The notes under the pieces were generated by a model. That model was given only the letters and a program-made list of their open reading frames with translations. It ran no database searches and was not told the DNA's origin. Position numbers and translations under genes: made by a program. Shown here in pieces: positions 16,524 to 25,394 of a stretch of 41,707 nt of DNA (its first letter is position 1; every line of letters begins with the position of its first letter). The stretch is from assembly GCA_002701385.1 (NCBI GenBank), contig NZVD01000051.1, forward strand, positions 177,626 to 219,332, read 5' to 3'. The stretch comes from Rhodopirellula sp. (GTDB taxonomy: Bacteria; Planctomycetota; Planctomycetia; Pirellulales; Pirellulaceae).

Positions 16524-19500
16524 ATGACATCGTCAAAGCAACTTACGTCTGATCTGGAACATGTATGTAACGTGGTGGAGCAGTTTGGAAAACGCTCGCG
16601 CCGCTTCGTATTGTTACGCGCCAGTTGTTTGTTTTCTCTGACTGTGGCATTGGGAGCGGCAACTCTAGCTGGGCTTGATTATCTATTACAACTGCGTTCC
16701 ATGGCTTTTGTGTGGACTCTGTTTTTGTCCTTTGGGGCAGTGCTTATCGTCTCTGTTATGAGAATTATCCGTCCCGCGGAACAATTTAAACCTGACGCCG
16801 TATGGGTCGCTCAAAAGCTCGAGTCCAACTTTCCCTTGCTAGGCCAGCGACTATCAACAGTTTGTGATTTGTACTCTCATAGGCACAGCCTCTCTGAAAT
16901 TCAAGGTCAGTTTCTGGAGTGCCTCGCTAGGGAAGTCCGGCATGAAATTAGGACTCTGGAACTTGATCGATGTTTTAGACCCAGAGTCATCCTGAAACCG
17001 GTGTTGATGGTTTTGTTTGTCGCTGTTTCTTTAGGAGGTTTAATCGGTGCTAACCCTCAGCAAGCTGGGATTGCCGCTCAGCGTATCGTGCTACCGTGGA
17101 CACAGAAACACTGGCCTCGCGATATCGAACTGCGTGTATTGGATTACCGCCCAAGAGTTGCCAGCGGGGGGAATTATGAGATTGAAATTCGAAATCTAAA
17201 TGGGCAATTGCCCAGTGATCTAATGCTTGAACTGCAGTGGGATGGATTGCAAACGAGCGAATTTATATCACTAGAACATGACTCGTTGCTTGCCAGTTAT
17301 CGTTTGACCAACGTATTACAGTCGTTTCGCTTTCGTTTGAACGGTGGAGATTTTCAGGATATCGGCTGGAATCAGGTTGAGTTAGTTCCAGCTCCAGTGC
17401 TTCTTGACTCTGAATTGACAATTCAGCCTCCGGCTTATACTGAGTTGGAATCAATCAGCGGGGACCAGCAATCAACGGCACTGTCCGGTAGTACTTTGTC
17501 ATTAAGTGTGGTCTTAGATGAGTTGGTAAGTCAGGCAGACTTAATCTGGGATGTGGATGGCAAACATCAACGCTATCCTTTGGAAATTGTTCGTCAGGAT
17601 GAGTCATTTAGGTTAGAACTTCAGGAAATGCTACTCGAATCCTCCGGTGCGTTCTGGGTTGAATTACAGGGTTCGGATGGCGTCGTATCTCAGACGAAGG
17701 AAGTGTGGCAAATTGATGTTGTCGAAGACCTCGCTCCTGTCGTACAGATCGTCGCTCCTGATTCTCAAGTCGTGCTAACTGCAACCGGAACTATCCCACT
17801 ACGAGTCAAGGTAACGGATGATATACGAGTGTCGACAGTCGTTTGGTCGATCGACTCATCGGAATCGCCCGCTCGCCATGAAATATTCAATAGTGAATCG
17901 CAAGAGTTCAAGTATCTGTCCTCTCCGTTGCGTCCGTATGATGCCAATCGTGTTTTGATACAGCATCAACCGGACGAGTTGGTTTTAGTTTGCCACCTCG
18001 ATGTTAGTACTTTGCCTGAAGTGGCGGTTGGCACCGATTTTGTAATTCAAGTTAGTGCCGAGGATCAATTTGGTAACGTATCGGAGCCTCAGTCTATTGC
18101 GTACCAGATTGTTTCGGATCGTGAATTGCGGGCTGAGTTGCAACAGCAATTGAGTCAGGTGCAAAGCCAATTCGTCCACGTTCAAAAGCTGCTGCAGAAT
18201 TTAGAAGCTACGGTACAACAGGTTAGTCGGCGGGATTTATCAGCAAATTCTGAGATTCGTGAATTATTAAGCCGGATGGAAGTCCAGCGAGTCAATATTC
18301 ATGAAGAGTTTGAAGGAGCAGGGGAATCGATTAGGACCAGTTTGAAGCGTATTGAACAGACACTCGATCTTGCTAGGGTCGAAGCTCCCTTAATTCACGA
18401 ATCACGAGTTCGTTTGGCGCAGTTAGCGGACCAAATACGTGGTGAGCATCTGCCGGTGATTCAGACAGAAATGTTTCTGGCACGACAATCGTATGCCTCC
18501 AGCGAAGAAACCTGGAAGGCTACCCTGCCAACGCTAGAATTGGAAATCTCAGCCGTGATAACAGCAATAGCTAAAGTGCTCGGGCAACAAACTCAATTGC
18601 AGTCTGAGGCTGAATTCGAAGTATTACTGAAAGCAGTGCTGCGACAACAATTGGAATTGCAGTCTCTTACGGTAGAGCTGTTTGCGGAAGGTGTCTCCCA
18701 AACGGATTCTCAACCGTTTCTGGCAGTCAATGTTCTGGCAACAGAGCAGTTTGCCTTGTCTAACGACGTCTTTCATCTACTTGATAGATTCAGTGTCGAT
18801 TTAGAATACTCCTTGCCAGCGGAAGTTGGAGTTGAATTGAGAGGAATCGTCACAGAGATGAGAGCCGTGGCATTACAACTTCGACAAAATCAGCTAGCTA
18901 GTGCATCGGATGGCCAGGCTCAAATCATCGAGCGAGTACGACATGTATTCAGCGTACTGGGACTTGAAGCTCAAGAAGACAAAGAAACCCAAGACCGGCA
19001 AAGGAGAGAAGTAACCGAACGATTGAAATGGTTGCATCGCCAGCAGCTTGCCTTACTGCAAGCTAAACTTGAGGACAGCCGTCTGGTAGCCGAGCAACAA
19101 CGCGGATTAGCCAGTCAGGCCATACAGTTTGCGACTCAAACGGTATTGCCGCCGCTGGTGCAGATTGGATTGAAGGATTTAGCATCCATTCAGATGGCAT
19201 TGGCTGATGAATTGGAGAAACCGGAACAATCCACTGTCGCCTTGGAGAAGGAATGCGTTGAATTATTGGAAGCCTTAATTGGTGTGACTGCCCAGTCTAC
19301 CGATATAGGAGCCGATTCAGAGGAGGCATCTGGTGCCGGAACATCGAATGCTCAGAATCTAGCCTTAATTGCATTCCTTCAACAGCGGTTACATAAGAGT
19401 CTTAATCCACTACTTTCCAAAACCACACTGGATAGTGAGGAACAGCAGTTCTTCTCAGAGCTACTTGGGAGACAACAAGAGATCATCCGTGCCGTCGAGT

Positions 19501-19538
19501 TCTTGCAACAATCAGCGGAAGGGTCATCGAATGAATAA
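16524..19538 (+). CDS. Large membrane-anchored coiled-coil protein (DUF4175-like)
   Basis: A 1004-residue protein. Two N-terminal helices lie at about 29-50 and 60-79 and a third at about 156-175, followed by a long periplasmic part. Residues about 185-520 are beta-rich and Ig-like, with paired aromatic/Pro motifs such as TIQPPAYTELES and DDIRVSTVVWSID. From about residue 530 onward the sequence is almost wholly helical, with Gln/Leu-rich coiled-coil stretches (QQQLSQVQSQFVHVQKLLQN) reaching the C-terminus. The layout resembles DUF4175-type proteins found beside BatA genes, but I am not certain of the family name. It starts three bases after the previous stop and overlaps the next gene by eight. 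Probable structural arm of the complex. Confidence 0.7.
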   Translation: MTSSKQLTSDLEHVCNVVEQFGKRSRRFVLLRASCLFSLTVALGAATLAGLDYLLQLRSMAFVWTLFLSFGAVLIVSVMRIIRPAEQFKPDAVWVAQKLESNFPLLGQRLSTVCDLYSHRHSLSEIQGQFLECLAREVRHEIRTLELDRCFRPRVILKPVLMVLFVAVSLGGLIGANPQQAGIAAQRIVLPWTQKHWPRDIELRVLDYRPRVASGGNYEIEIRNLNGQLPSDLMLELQWDGLQTSEFISLEHDSLLASYRLTNVLQSFRFRLNGGDFQDIGWNQVELVPAPVLLDSELTIQPPAYTELESISGDQQSTALSGSTLSLSVVLDELVSQADLIWDVDGKHQRYPLEIVRQDESFRLELQEMLLESSGAFWVELQGSDGVVSQTKEVWQIDVVEDLAPVVQIVAPDSQVVLTATGTIPLRVKVTDDIRVSTVVWSIDSSESPARHEIFNSESQEFKYLSSPLRPYDANRVLIQHQPDELVLVCHLDVSTLPEVAVGTDFVIQVSAEDQFGNVSEPQSIAYQIVSDRELRAELQQQLSQVQSQFVHVQKLLQNLEATVQQVSRRDLSANSEIRELLSRMEVQRVNIHEEFEGAGESIRTSLKRIEQTLDLARVEAPLIHESRVRLAQLADQIRGEHLPVIQTEMFLARQSYASSEETWKATLPTLELEISAVITAIAKVLGQQTQLQSEAEFEVLLKAVLRQQLELQSLTVELFAEGVSQTDSQPFLAVNVLATEQFALSNDVFHLLDRFSVDLEYSLPAEVGVELRGIVTEMRAVALQLRQNQLASASDGQAQIIERVRHVFSVLGLEAQEDKETQDRQRREVTERLKWLHRQQLALLQAKLEDSRLVAEQQRGLASQAIQFATQTVLPPLVQIGLKDLASIQMALADELEKPEQSTVALEKECVELLEALIGVTAQSTDIGADSEEASGAGTSNAQNLALIAFLQQRLHKSLNPLLSKTTLDSEEQQFFSELLGRQQEIIRAVEFLQQSAEGSSNE

Positions 19539-20163
19539 GATGCGACAAAGTATATTCTTGGGGACTCTTCTCATAGGCGGAATGCTGTCTGTAAGTCGAA
19601 GTGAAGAGATGGTTGTTGGCTTACCGTCAATGACGATCGAAAAGCTGTTTAATAAACAGGAGCAGGTGCTAGCCAATCCGGAAGCTATCGCGACACCACA
19701 AGTGGTGCAACAAATTCAATCGGAGTTAGCAGGAGAGGATATTGGACAAGCAGGTGAAGACAGCCAACTACTTACCATAAAACTACAGATGGCTCGTCAC
19801 CTTGAACTTATGGAACACCGTCTCAGCGGTGAAACAGTAGATTCTTTAGAACCATTGCAATTCGATATTATGCAACGGATGAAATCTCTGATGAAACAGA
19901 CTCCGACTAACCAGATTAGTTTAGTTGGAGCGACTCCTTCGGAGGGCTTGGCAGGGCAACAGGCTGGGATCGGGACGTCGGGCGAATCTACGGACCCGGA
20001 AACGGAACCTCTTATCGAGCCAACAGGTGATCCGATTGAAGATCAATGGAATCGTTTGCCTAGATCGATCAAAACCCCTTTGCGACAGGCTTCCGCGAAT
20101 CCATTTCTGCCAGGATACGAGAATTTGTTAGAACAGTTCTATCTCAAGCTCAATAGAAGGTAA
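19531..20163 (+). CDS. Secreted protein of unknown function in the MoxR operon
   Basis: A 210-residue protein with an N-terminal signal peptide (IFLGTLLIGGMLSVSRSEE; cleavage likely near residue 26). The mature part is short and mostly helical, with a Gly/Thr/Glu-rich low-complexity linker (about 130-165). The end PLRQASANPFLPGYENLLEQF looks like a short conserved motif. The ATG at 19531 overlaps the previous stop by eight bases with GGAAGGG upstream; longer in-frame starts lie inside the previous gene and would remove the signal peptide. I do not recognise a family. Its place between the coiled-coil protein and the cyclase-fold protein suggests a periplasmic accessory subunit. Confidence 0.7.
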   Translation: MNKMRQSIFLGTLLIGGMLSVSRSEEMVVGLPSMTIEKLFNKQEQVLANPEAIATPQVVQQIQSELAGEDIGQAGEDSQLLTIKLQMARHLELMEHRLSGETVDSLEPLQFDIMQRMKSLMKQTPTNQISLVGATPSEGLAGQQAGIGTSGESTDPETEPLIEPTGDPIEDQWNRLPRSIKTPLRQASANPFLPGYENLLEQFYLKLNRR

Positions 20164-20166
20164 CGC

Positions 20167-21204
20167 ATGGATTTTAGGTGCCCGACCCGACGTCAGTTCT
20201 GTGTTGCAACCGGCACAAGTCTTATTAGTTGGCCGGCTGTGTTACAAGCGACGCAGCCCGGAGTGGACTTGTATGGGCCGAAGCAACGGGAAGCAGTTCG
20301 TCGAGGGCTGGTTGCGTTGGCCTCCAGAGTTCAGCCGGATGGATCATTTGGCCAAACGGCTTATCAACAGAATTTAGCAGTTGTTAGCCTGGGCGGGCTG
20401 GCCTTTCTGGCAAGTGGGCATTTACCAAAGCGTGGGCCACACGGTAAGGCCATGGCTAATCTTGTTGATTTTGTTTTGCAGCACGCTCAACAAAACGGGC
20501 TGATTGGAATTGCCAAGGAAGGTGTCCGAGGTGTGATGTATGGGCATGGCTTTTCCACATTGTTTCTGGCGCAGATTTACGGGCTGAATCGTCAACGTGA
20601 GGTGCGTCCGGCGCTGGAAAATGCTGTCGATCTGATCGTATCGACTCAAAATGAAGAAGGTGGATGGCGATACGGACCAACCAAGAAGGACGCTGATATT
20701 TCTGTCACGGTGTGCCAAACGATGGCCTTACGTGCTGCTCGCAATGCGGGTCTTTTTGTCCCCACCGCAACCATTCAAAAGGCCCGAGATTATGTACTTG
20801 GCTTACGGAATGAAGATGGTGGATTTCGGTATGTGTTGGCTGAAGGTGAAAGCGCCTATCCACGAACCGCCGCTGCCGTTGTCGCACTCAAAAGCCTAGG
20901 GTTAGATCGACCGGACGTTTTGAATCCAGCAGGCAAGTATTTAATGACTCATATCCCCATGGAATCTGAGTATGCTGGGAATCCACACTACTTTTATGGC
21001 CAGTATTATGCAGCCCATGCCTTGTGGGCGTTAGAAGGAACAGATTGGCCGAAATGGTATAAGCAAAATTCCGAGTTGTTACTGCGAAAACAAACGTCCG
21101 CAGGCGAATGGGAGGATGAAACTGTATGCAACGAGTATGCGACTGCCATGGCATGCCTAATTTTATGTATGCCCGGAAACTTACTACCCATATTGCGAAG
21201 GTAA
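20167..21204 (+). CDS. Tat-exported squalene-cyclase/prenyltransferase-fold protein
   Basis: A 345-residue protein with a probable twin-arginine signal (TRRQFCVATG, Arg8-Arg9). The mature part is an alpha-helical repeat protein of the squalene-hopene cyclase/prenyltransferase alpha-alpha toroid type. Repeated motifs are QPDGSFGQTAYQQN, QNEEGGWRYGPTKKDAD, RNEDGGFRYV and KQTSAGEWEDE, each a Gly-aromatic turn typical of these repeats. The acidic DxDD motif of real squalene-hopene cyclases is not evident (the nearest is KKDADIS), so I would not call it a cyclase. Such proteins are common and uncharacterised in planctomycetes. Location in the MoxR operon suggests a binding or scaffold role in the envelope. 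Confidence 0.78.
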   Translation: MDFRCPTRRQFCVATGTSLISWPAVLQATQPGVDLYGPKQREAVRRGLVALASRVQPDGSFGQTAYQQNLAVVSLGGLAFLASGHLPKRGPHGKAMANLVDFVLQHAQQNGLIGIAKEGVRGVMYGHGFSTLFLAQIYGLNRQREVRPALENAVDLIVSTQNEEGGWRYGPTKKDADISVTVCQTMALRAARNAGLFVPTATIQKARDYVLGLRNEDGGFRYVLAEGESAYPRTAAAVVALKSLGLDRPDVLNPAGKYLMTHIPMESEYAGNPHYFYGQYYAAHALWALEGTDWPKWYKQNSELLLRKQTSAGEWEDETVCNEYATAMACLILCMPGNLLPILRR

Positions 21205-21217
21205 GAGGGCGTCCTGT

Positions 21218-22498
21218 ATGCGTTGTAAGTCTCAGTTAATACTGGTAATTGCCGTTTTGCTCTTAATAAGTCAGAGGGCCTTTGCTCAGCAGCCAAGGGA
21301 GGTCAAGCTTCTGGATCAGACTGTCAACGGGACGATTGTTACGTTAAACAAAAACCTTGTGACTTTGGAACGTCCTGCTCGGTCCATTCCTATCTCCCGA
21401 GTAATCTCCATTGGGGAACTCATCGAACGAGCTAATCGGAGCTGGGTCATTTTAAAACATGGGGAAGTGATTGTGGCAGACCAGCTCCAATTGACTTCTC
21501 AGGCGATACGAATCCGGTCTTTGTTTTGGGAAGAAGTGGAAGTGGACTGGAATGTTGTCAGAGCGGTTATTCGCAATGTGCCCAAAGTTCACTCCGCACG
21601 CGATCGATTGATTGGTGAAGTGCTTTCAGATCCATCCAACTCATTTGTAGTCTTTGATCAGCAAACCAGAATTGATGCTAATATTCGTTTTTCGAATAAT
21701 GGCGATGTATTGTTCGAATCACCTGGTCTAAGTCGCGAGATCGTGGTGCCCTTTGGGAAAACGAGAGCCGTCGTAGTGAGAGGTCTTGGGAAACCAGCGA
21801 ATTTTATGGGGATTGTAGGCTTTAGCGATGGTAGTTTTGGAGCCGCGGTGGATGTAATCCGAGATGGCGATTCCCTAAAGTGGAAAACATCGTCTGGTGT
21901 GACGCTGACCAGTGCCGAACCGTTGTTTAATCTGGAGGACTTTCATGTCTGGAGTCAGCTTCACTATTTTCGCCCAGTGCAGGACTCCGTGATCTATCTT
22001 GATAGCCTTGAACCCACGTCAGCGATGACGCTTTCGTTGTTCGACGGCGAATTGGGACATCGATCGGCCTCTTCTGAACGGAATGACGACTCACCATCTT
22101 CGTCGGCGGAAATTGGATTAGGTCATAATGTACAGCAGGGTAGGTTAAGACAGGCAGCCACGACTTATCTCCATGGAATTGGAATGAAGTCACTTTCTCG
22201 TGTGAGTTTTAACGTTCCACCGGAGACGACAGAATTTCAGGCTGAGTTGGCATTAGATAGTCGTGCAGGAAAGCGAGGTAGCGTGACCTACCATGTCTTT
22301 GTGAAGAAGGCGGATGGAGATTGGACTTCTGTCTTTGCCAGTCCGGTGATTCGTGGGAGCGAGCGTCCCGTTCCACTGCGTCTTAATGTCGAGGGTGTTG
22401 AGCAACTAGCCTTAGTCGTCGGGATGGCTGACCGGGCAACCATTGCGGACTATGCAAATTGGCTCGATGCAAGATTTCTCTTACACCGGGCCAAATAG
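21218..22498 (+). CDS. Secreted protein with C-terminal NPCBM-like domain
   Basis: A 426-residue protein with a clear signal peptide (cleavage likely after QRAFA near residue 23). The middle is beta-rich, with a small repeated pattern (VNGTIVTLNKNLVTLERPAR; RVISIGELIERANRSWVILK). The C-terminal ~130 residues look like an NPCBM/NEW2 carbohydrate-binding-type module: YLHGIGMKSLSRVSFNVP, then DSRAGKRGSVTYHVFV and PLRLNVEGVEQLALVVG. It is the last gene of the long operon; the ATG at 21218 lies 13 bases after the previous stop. It could anchor the complex to cell-wall or extracellular glycan; that is inferred from domain type alone. The next gene converges 31 bases away. Confidence 0.75.
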   Translation: MRCKSQLILVIAVLLLISQRAFAQQPREVKLLDQTVNGTIVTLNKNLVTLERPARSIPISRVISIGELIERANRSWVILKHGEVIVADQLQLTSQAIRIRSLFWEEVEVDWNVVRAVIRNVPKVHSARDRLIGEVLSDPSNSFVVFDQQTRIDANIRFSNNGDVLFESPGLSREIVVPFGKTRAVVVRGLGKPANFMGIVGFSDGSFGAAVDVIRDGDSLKWKTSSGVTLTSAEPLFNLEDFHVWSQLHYFRPVQDSVIYLDSLEPTSAMTLSLFDGELGHRSASSERNDDSPSSSAEIGLGHNVQQGRLRQAATTYLHGIGMKSLSRVSFNVPPETTEFQAELALDSRAGKRGSVTYHVFVKKADGDWTSVFASPVIRGSERPVPLRLNVEGVEQLALVVGMADRATIADYANWLDARFLLHRAK

Positions 22499-22529
22499 TG
22501 GTTTGCTTAGTATTTAGAGCACTTTCCGT

Positions 22530-23735
22530 TTAAGCGCCGTACTTACCTAGTCGGTTGGCATTAGCTAATGCTAAAGTCATCAGGTGCTTGGCTTCAAATT
22601 GGCCCAATCCACCTACTCGAGCAGATGATTCGTTGAATTCGGTCGCGTTGTCGTAACGACAGCAATCAGCTGCGATCAACGTCGGGACTGGGTGCCAGCT
22701 GTGATTGGAAAGATAGCTAGGAGTGCTATGGTCGCCGGTCACAATGACAACCGTTGGGTCGAGTTCCAGAATCTTTGGAATGAAGGCATCAAAGTCTTCT
22801 GTGCGAGCAGTCTTCTCTTCGAAGTTGCCATCTTCACCGGTGCTGTCGGTGTACTTGAAGTGTACAAAGAAAAAATCGTAGTCGTCCCAGTGTTCTTTGA
22901 CGATGGCAGCCTGTTCATCCAGATTGGTTGCATTGCCAACCACATCCATACCTACCAGTCGCGCCAATCCTTTGTACATAGGATAGACGGCTACGGCAGC
23001 GGCTCGTAGTCCGTAGACTTCTTCGTAAGTGGGAAGATTCGGCTTGGCCGCAAATCCTCGCATGGTATGGAAGTTAGCCTGAGGCTGATCCTTTAGAATC
23101 TCTCGGGCTTGTCGCAGGAATTCCTTCGCTACTTCAGCTGTCTTTTCACTGGCTGGATCGGTTGCTACCGGATCCAGCGGAGGAACGCCAGTGGCTTGTG
23201 GGTCCGTGTCGAGTACGTTTCCGCCCAATCCTTCACCGCGAAGCACGACGACAAATCGATGTTCTTTGACGGGTTCCACAAAGATTTCGATTCCATCAAT
23301 TTGAATTTGACGTAGGCTCTCGGCAATAGGAGCACTTAGTTCGCTGGCAATTCGCCCAGCTCGTCGATCAACGATGTCGCCATTTTCATCTAGTGTGCAG
23401 AAGTTACAACGGATTGCAACATCGCCGTCCTGAAGCTCGAAGCCAATCCCTGTTGCTTCCAAGGCTCCTCGACCTATTTCATATTTCAGTGGGTCGTAAC
23501 CAAATAGGCCTAAGTGTCCCGGACCGGAACCAGGGGAAATACCAGGTAGGACGGGAGTGCTGAGCCCCTGAATACCACGACGAGCCAAGGCATCTAAATT
23601 GGGCGTGTTGGCTGTTTCCAATTCAGTCTTCCCGCCCACTTCATGAGGCAGGCCTCCGAGTCCGTCAGCGACTAGCATGATGATCTTGGAGTCGTTCTTT
23701 TGGTGCAGTTTACGGGTCAGATCATGTGTGTCCAT
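22530..23735 (-). CDS. apgM: 2,3-bisphosphoglycerate-independent phosphoglycerate mutase, archaeal (ApgM) type
   Basis: Interconverts 3- and 2-phosphoglycerate in glycolysis and gluconeogenesis. The 401-residue alkaline-phosphatase-fold protein has the metal-binding Asp in MLVADGLGGLP (D24) and the active-site Ser block GISPGSGPGHLGLFGYDP (S70 is the likely phosphoserine). GRGALEATG and DGDVAIRCNF follow, and the C-terminal metal residues lie in FFFVHFKYTDSTGEDGN and VIVTGDHSTPS. The ApgM family normally reads PGSD at the active site, whereas this protein has PGSG, so some caution is due: related members have been assigned homoserine-kinase activity. The divergent neighbour is pgi, which supports a glycolytic role. 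Confidence 0.88.
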   Translation of the reverse strand: MDTHDLTRKLHQKNDSKIIMLVADGLGGLPHEVGGKTELETANTPNLDALARRGIQGLSTPVLPGISPGSGPGHLGLFGYDPLKYEIGRGALEATGIGFELQDGDVAIRCNFCTLDENGDIVDRRAGRIASELSAPIAESLRQIQIDGIEIFVEPVKEHRFVVVLRGEGLGGNVLDTDPQATGVPPLDPVATDPASEKTAEVAKEFLRQAREILKDQPQANFHTMRGFAAKPNLPTYEEVYGLRAAAVAVYPMYKGLARLVGMDVVGNATNLDEQAAIVKEHWDDYDFFFVHFKYTDSTGEDGNFEEKTARTEDFDAFIPKILELDPTVVIVTGDHSTPSYLSNHSWHPVPTLIAADCCRYDNATEFNESSARVGGLGQFEAKHLMTLALANANRLGKYGA

Positions 23736-23814
23736 AAGGTTTTGTTCTCAATGGTTGAGGAATCATCTTTTGTTTATCTCACTCCATTTTCACCTTCGTA
23801 GCTGATTGAGCAAC

Positions 23815-23853
23815 CCCCGATTAACGTATCCTTCATGCAAAGTCGAATCGGGG
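23815..23853. promoter_or_regulatory. Inverted repeat in the divergent apgM/pgi region
   Basis: CCCCGATT (23815-23822) is perfectly complementary to AATCGGGG (23846-23853), with a 23-base centre. The outer bases are also roughly symmetric (AACCC on the left, GGGGTT on the right). It lies in the 230-base gap between two divergent glycolytic genes and has no following T-run on either strand. A regulator-binding site controlling both is a reasonable guess. The symmetry is direct; the function is inferred. Confidence 0.35.
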
Positions 23854-23888
23854 CGGGGTTCTGTTAACTTGGTTTTCGTTACAGACAA

Positions 23889-23917
23889 CTGCCAATACTA
23901 GGTGTTGAGGGTAGAAT
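23889..23917 (+). promoter_or_regulatory. Candidate promoter for pgi
   Basis: CTGCCA (23889-23894) and TAGAAT (23912-23917) are spaced by 17 bases and match four and five of six sigma70 consensus positions. The pgi GTG start is 49 bases after the -10 box. Moderate match only. Confidence 0.35.
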
Positions 23918-23965
23918 CAATGGAGAGTCTTTCATGCACAAAGGGTTAAATGGGTTGGTGAAATT

Positions 23966-25348
23966 GTGAGTCGCTTGTTACGAGTCGAGTTATCCGGTTG
24001 CTGGCTGGATAAATATGGCATTACCCGAGAGCAGTTTGCAGATTTATCGGAGCGATTAGAAGCCGCTCGGGACGAAACCGCTTTGACAGATGTCGCATTG
24101 CTGGCCGCCGGAGACGTGCCCCCGGAAAAGCAGCCGTTGGATGGTCACTTTTATCTCTTGCCAGAGCAATTGCTAAATGACTATCAGGTATCTCGAGCAG
24201 AGAGCGAGTTAGGGAAAATTCTTACCACAGCCAAAGCAATACAATCGCAGTCAGATGCGGTCGTGGTTTTAGGTATTGGTGGTTCCTATATGGGCTCCCG
24301 CGCCATTATGGAGGCTTGTTGTGAGCCCTTCTTCAATGAATGGCCAGTGGAACAACGTGGAGGGCGTCCTCGAGTTTACTTTGAAGGAAATAGTCTCGAT
24401 AACGATGCCACTCAGGCACTACTGTCTCTATTAAATGACCAACGTTGGTCGATTGTGGTGATCAGTAAAAGTGGTGGGACGTTAGAGACCGCCGTTGCCT
24501 TACGGGTATTTTTAGAAGCTTTACAAGAGCGTCATCCCGATGAGCAGGCGAGCCGTCTGGTTCCCATCACTGGCCAGGGAGGTAAACTGGATGAGCTTTC
24601 TCGTCAATTAGGATGCGAAAGTATCTTTCGAGTGCCTGAGGGAGTAGGCGGTCGTTTCAGTGTCTTATCCTCAGTTGGCTTACTGCCAGCGGCTTGTATG
24701 GGAGTTGATATTGTCGAGTTGTTGCGGGGAGCCGCTGCAATGAATGAGACGTTTCGAACGTCTCCGGCAGTGGATAATCCGGTGTTGCAATATGTCGGAG
24801 CGGTGCATTTACTGGAGCAACATCAAAAGATCGACATTCGCGTTTTGAGTGTATGGTCCAAAGCGTTTGAATCTGCCGGACTGTGGTATGACCAGTTGCT
24901 GGCGGAAAGCCTAGGCAAGGTAGAGCTGGGGGCTACGCCAGTCACCGCGGTTAATACACGGGATCTACATTCCAGAGCTCAGCAACATCAGGAGGGACGT
25001 CGGAATAAAGTGATTGTAAATGTCACGACCGACTCGATTCGGACTGACCGTATTACGATTCCAACTCAGGAGACTGACCCGGATGAATTAAATCAACTAG
25101 CTGGAAAGTCGATGCCTGAGTTATTACAAGCGGCCTTCCAAGGCACTAATAAGGCTCTACGAGAGGCCGGGCGTCCGGTCATCGACATACAATTGGAAAG
25201 CACGGATGCATTTAGCCTTGGGCAGTACTTTCAAATGTTGATGTTGGCGACGGTCGTGGAAGGTAGATTGTTAGGATTGAATCCTTATGGCCAGCCAGGT
25301 GTGGAAGCCTACAAAACAAATATGAAGACAATCCTTGGTATTGAGTAA
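23966..25348 (+). CDS. pgi: Glucose-6-phosphate isomerase
   Basis: Interconverts glucose-6-phosphate and fructose-6-phosphate. The 460-residue length matches the shorter Bacillus-type enzymes rather than the ~550-residue proteobacterial form. Sugar-phosphate-binding blocks are VVLGIGGSYMGSRAIMEA (about 100-117), YFEGNSLDNDATQ and VVISKSGGTLETAVALR. GVGGRFSVLSSVGLLPA follows. Catalytic residues are visible as Glu313 (AESLGK), His334 (RDLHSRAQQHQEG) and Lys450 in PGVEAYKTNMK. The start is GTG at 23966; no upstream in-frame alternative gives a better N-terminus. It is divergent from apgM. Confidence 0.95.
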   Translation: MSRLLRVELSGCWLDKYGITREQFADLSERLEAARDETALTDVALLAAGDVPPEKQPLDGHFYLLPEQLLNDYQVSRAESELGKILTTAKAIQSQSDAVVVLGIGGSYMGSRAIMEACCEPFFNEWPVEQRGGRPRVYFEGNSLDNDATQALLSLLNDQRWSIVVISKSGGTLETAVALRVFLEALQERHPDEQASRLVPITGQGGKLDELSRQLGCESIFRVPEGVGGRFSVLSSVGLLPAACMGVDIVELLRGAAAMNETFRTSPAVDNPVLQYVGAVHLLEQHQKIDIRVLSVWSKAFESAGLWYDQLLAESLGKVELGATPVTAVNTRDLHSRAQQHQEGRRNKVIVNVTTDSIRTDRITIPTQETDPDELNQLAGKSMPELLQAAFQGTNKALREAGRPVIDIQLESTDAFSLGQYFQMLMLATVVEGRLLGLNPYGQPGVEAYKTNMKTILGIE

Positions 25349-25394
25349 CTGACTGGGTATCTTCCACGAGGTTATCAAGCAGAAAGCAAATAAT

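Noticed and set aside
20167-21204. Genuine squalene-hopene cyclase
   Set aside because: At 345 residues it is about half the length of such enzymes, has an export signal and shows no DxDD motif.
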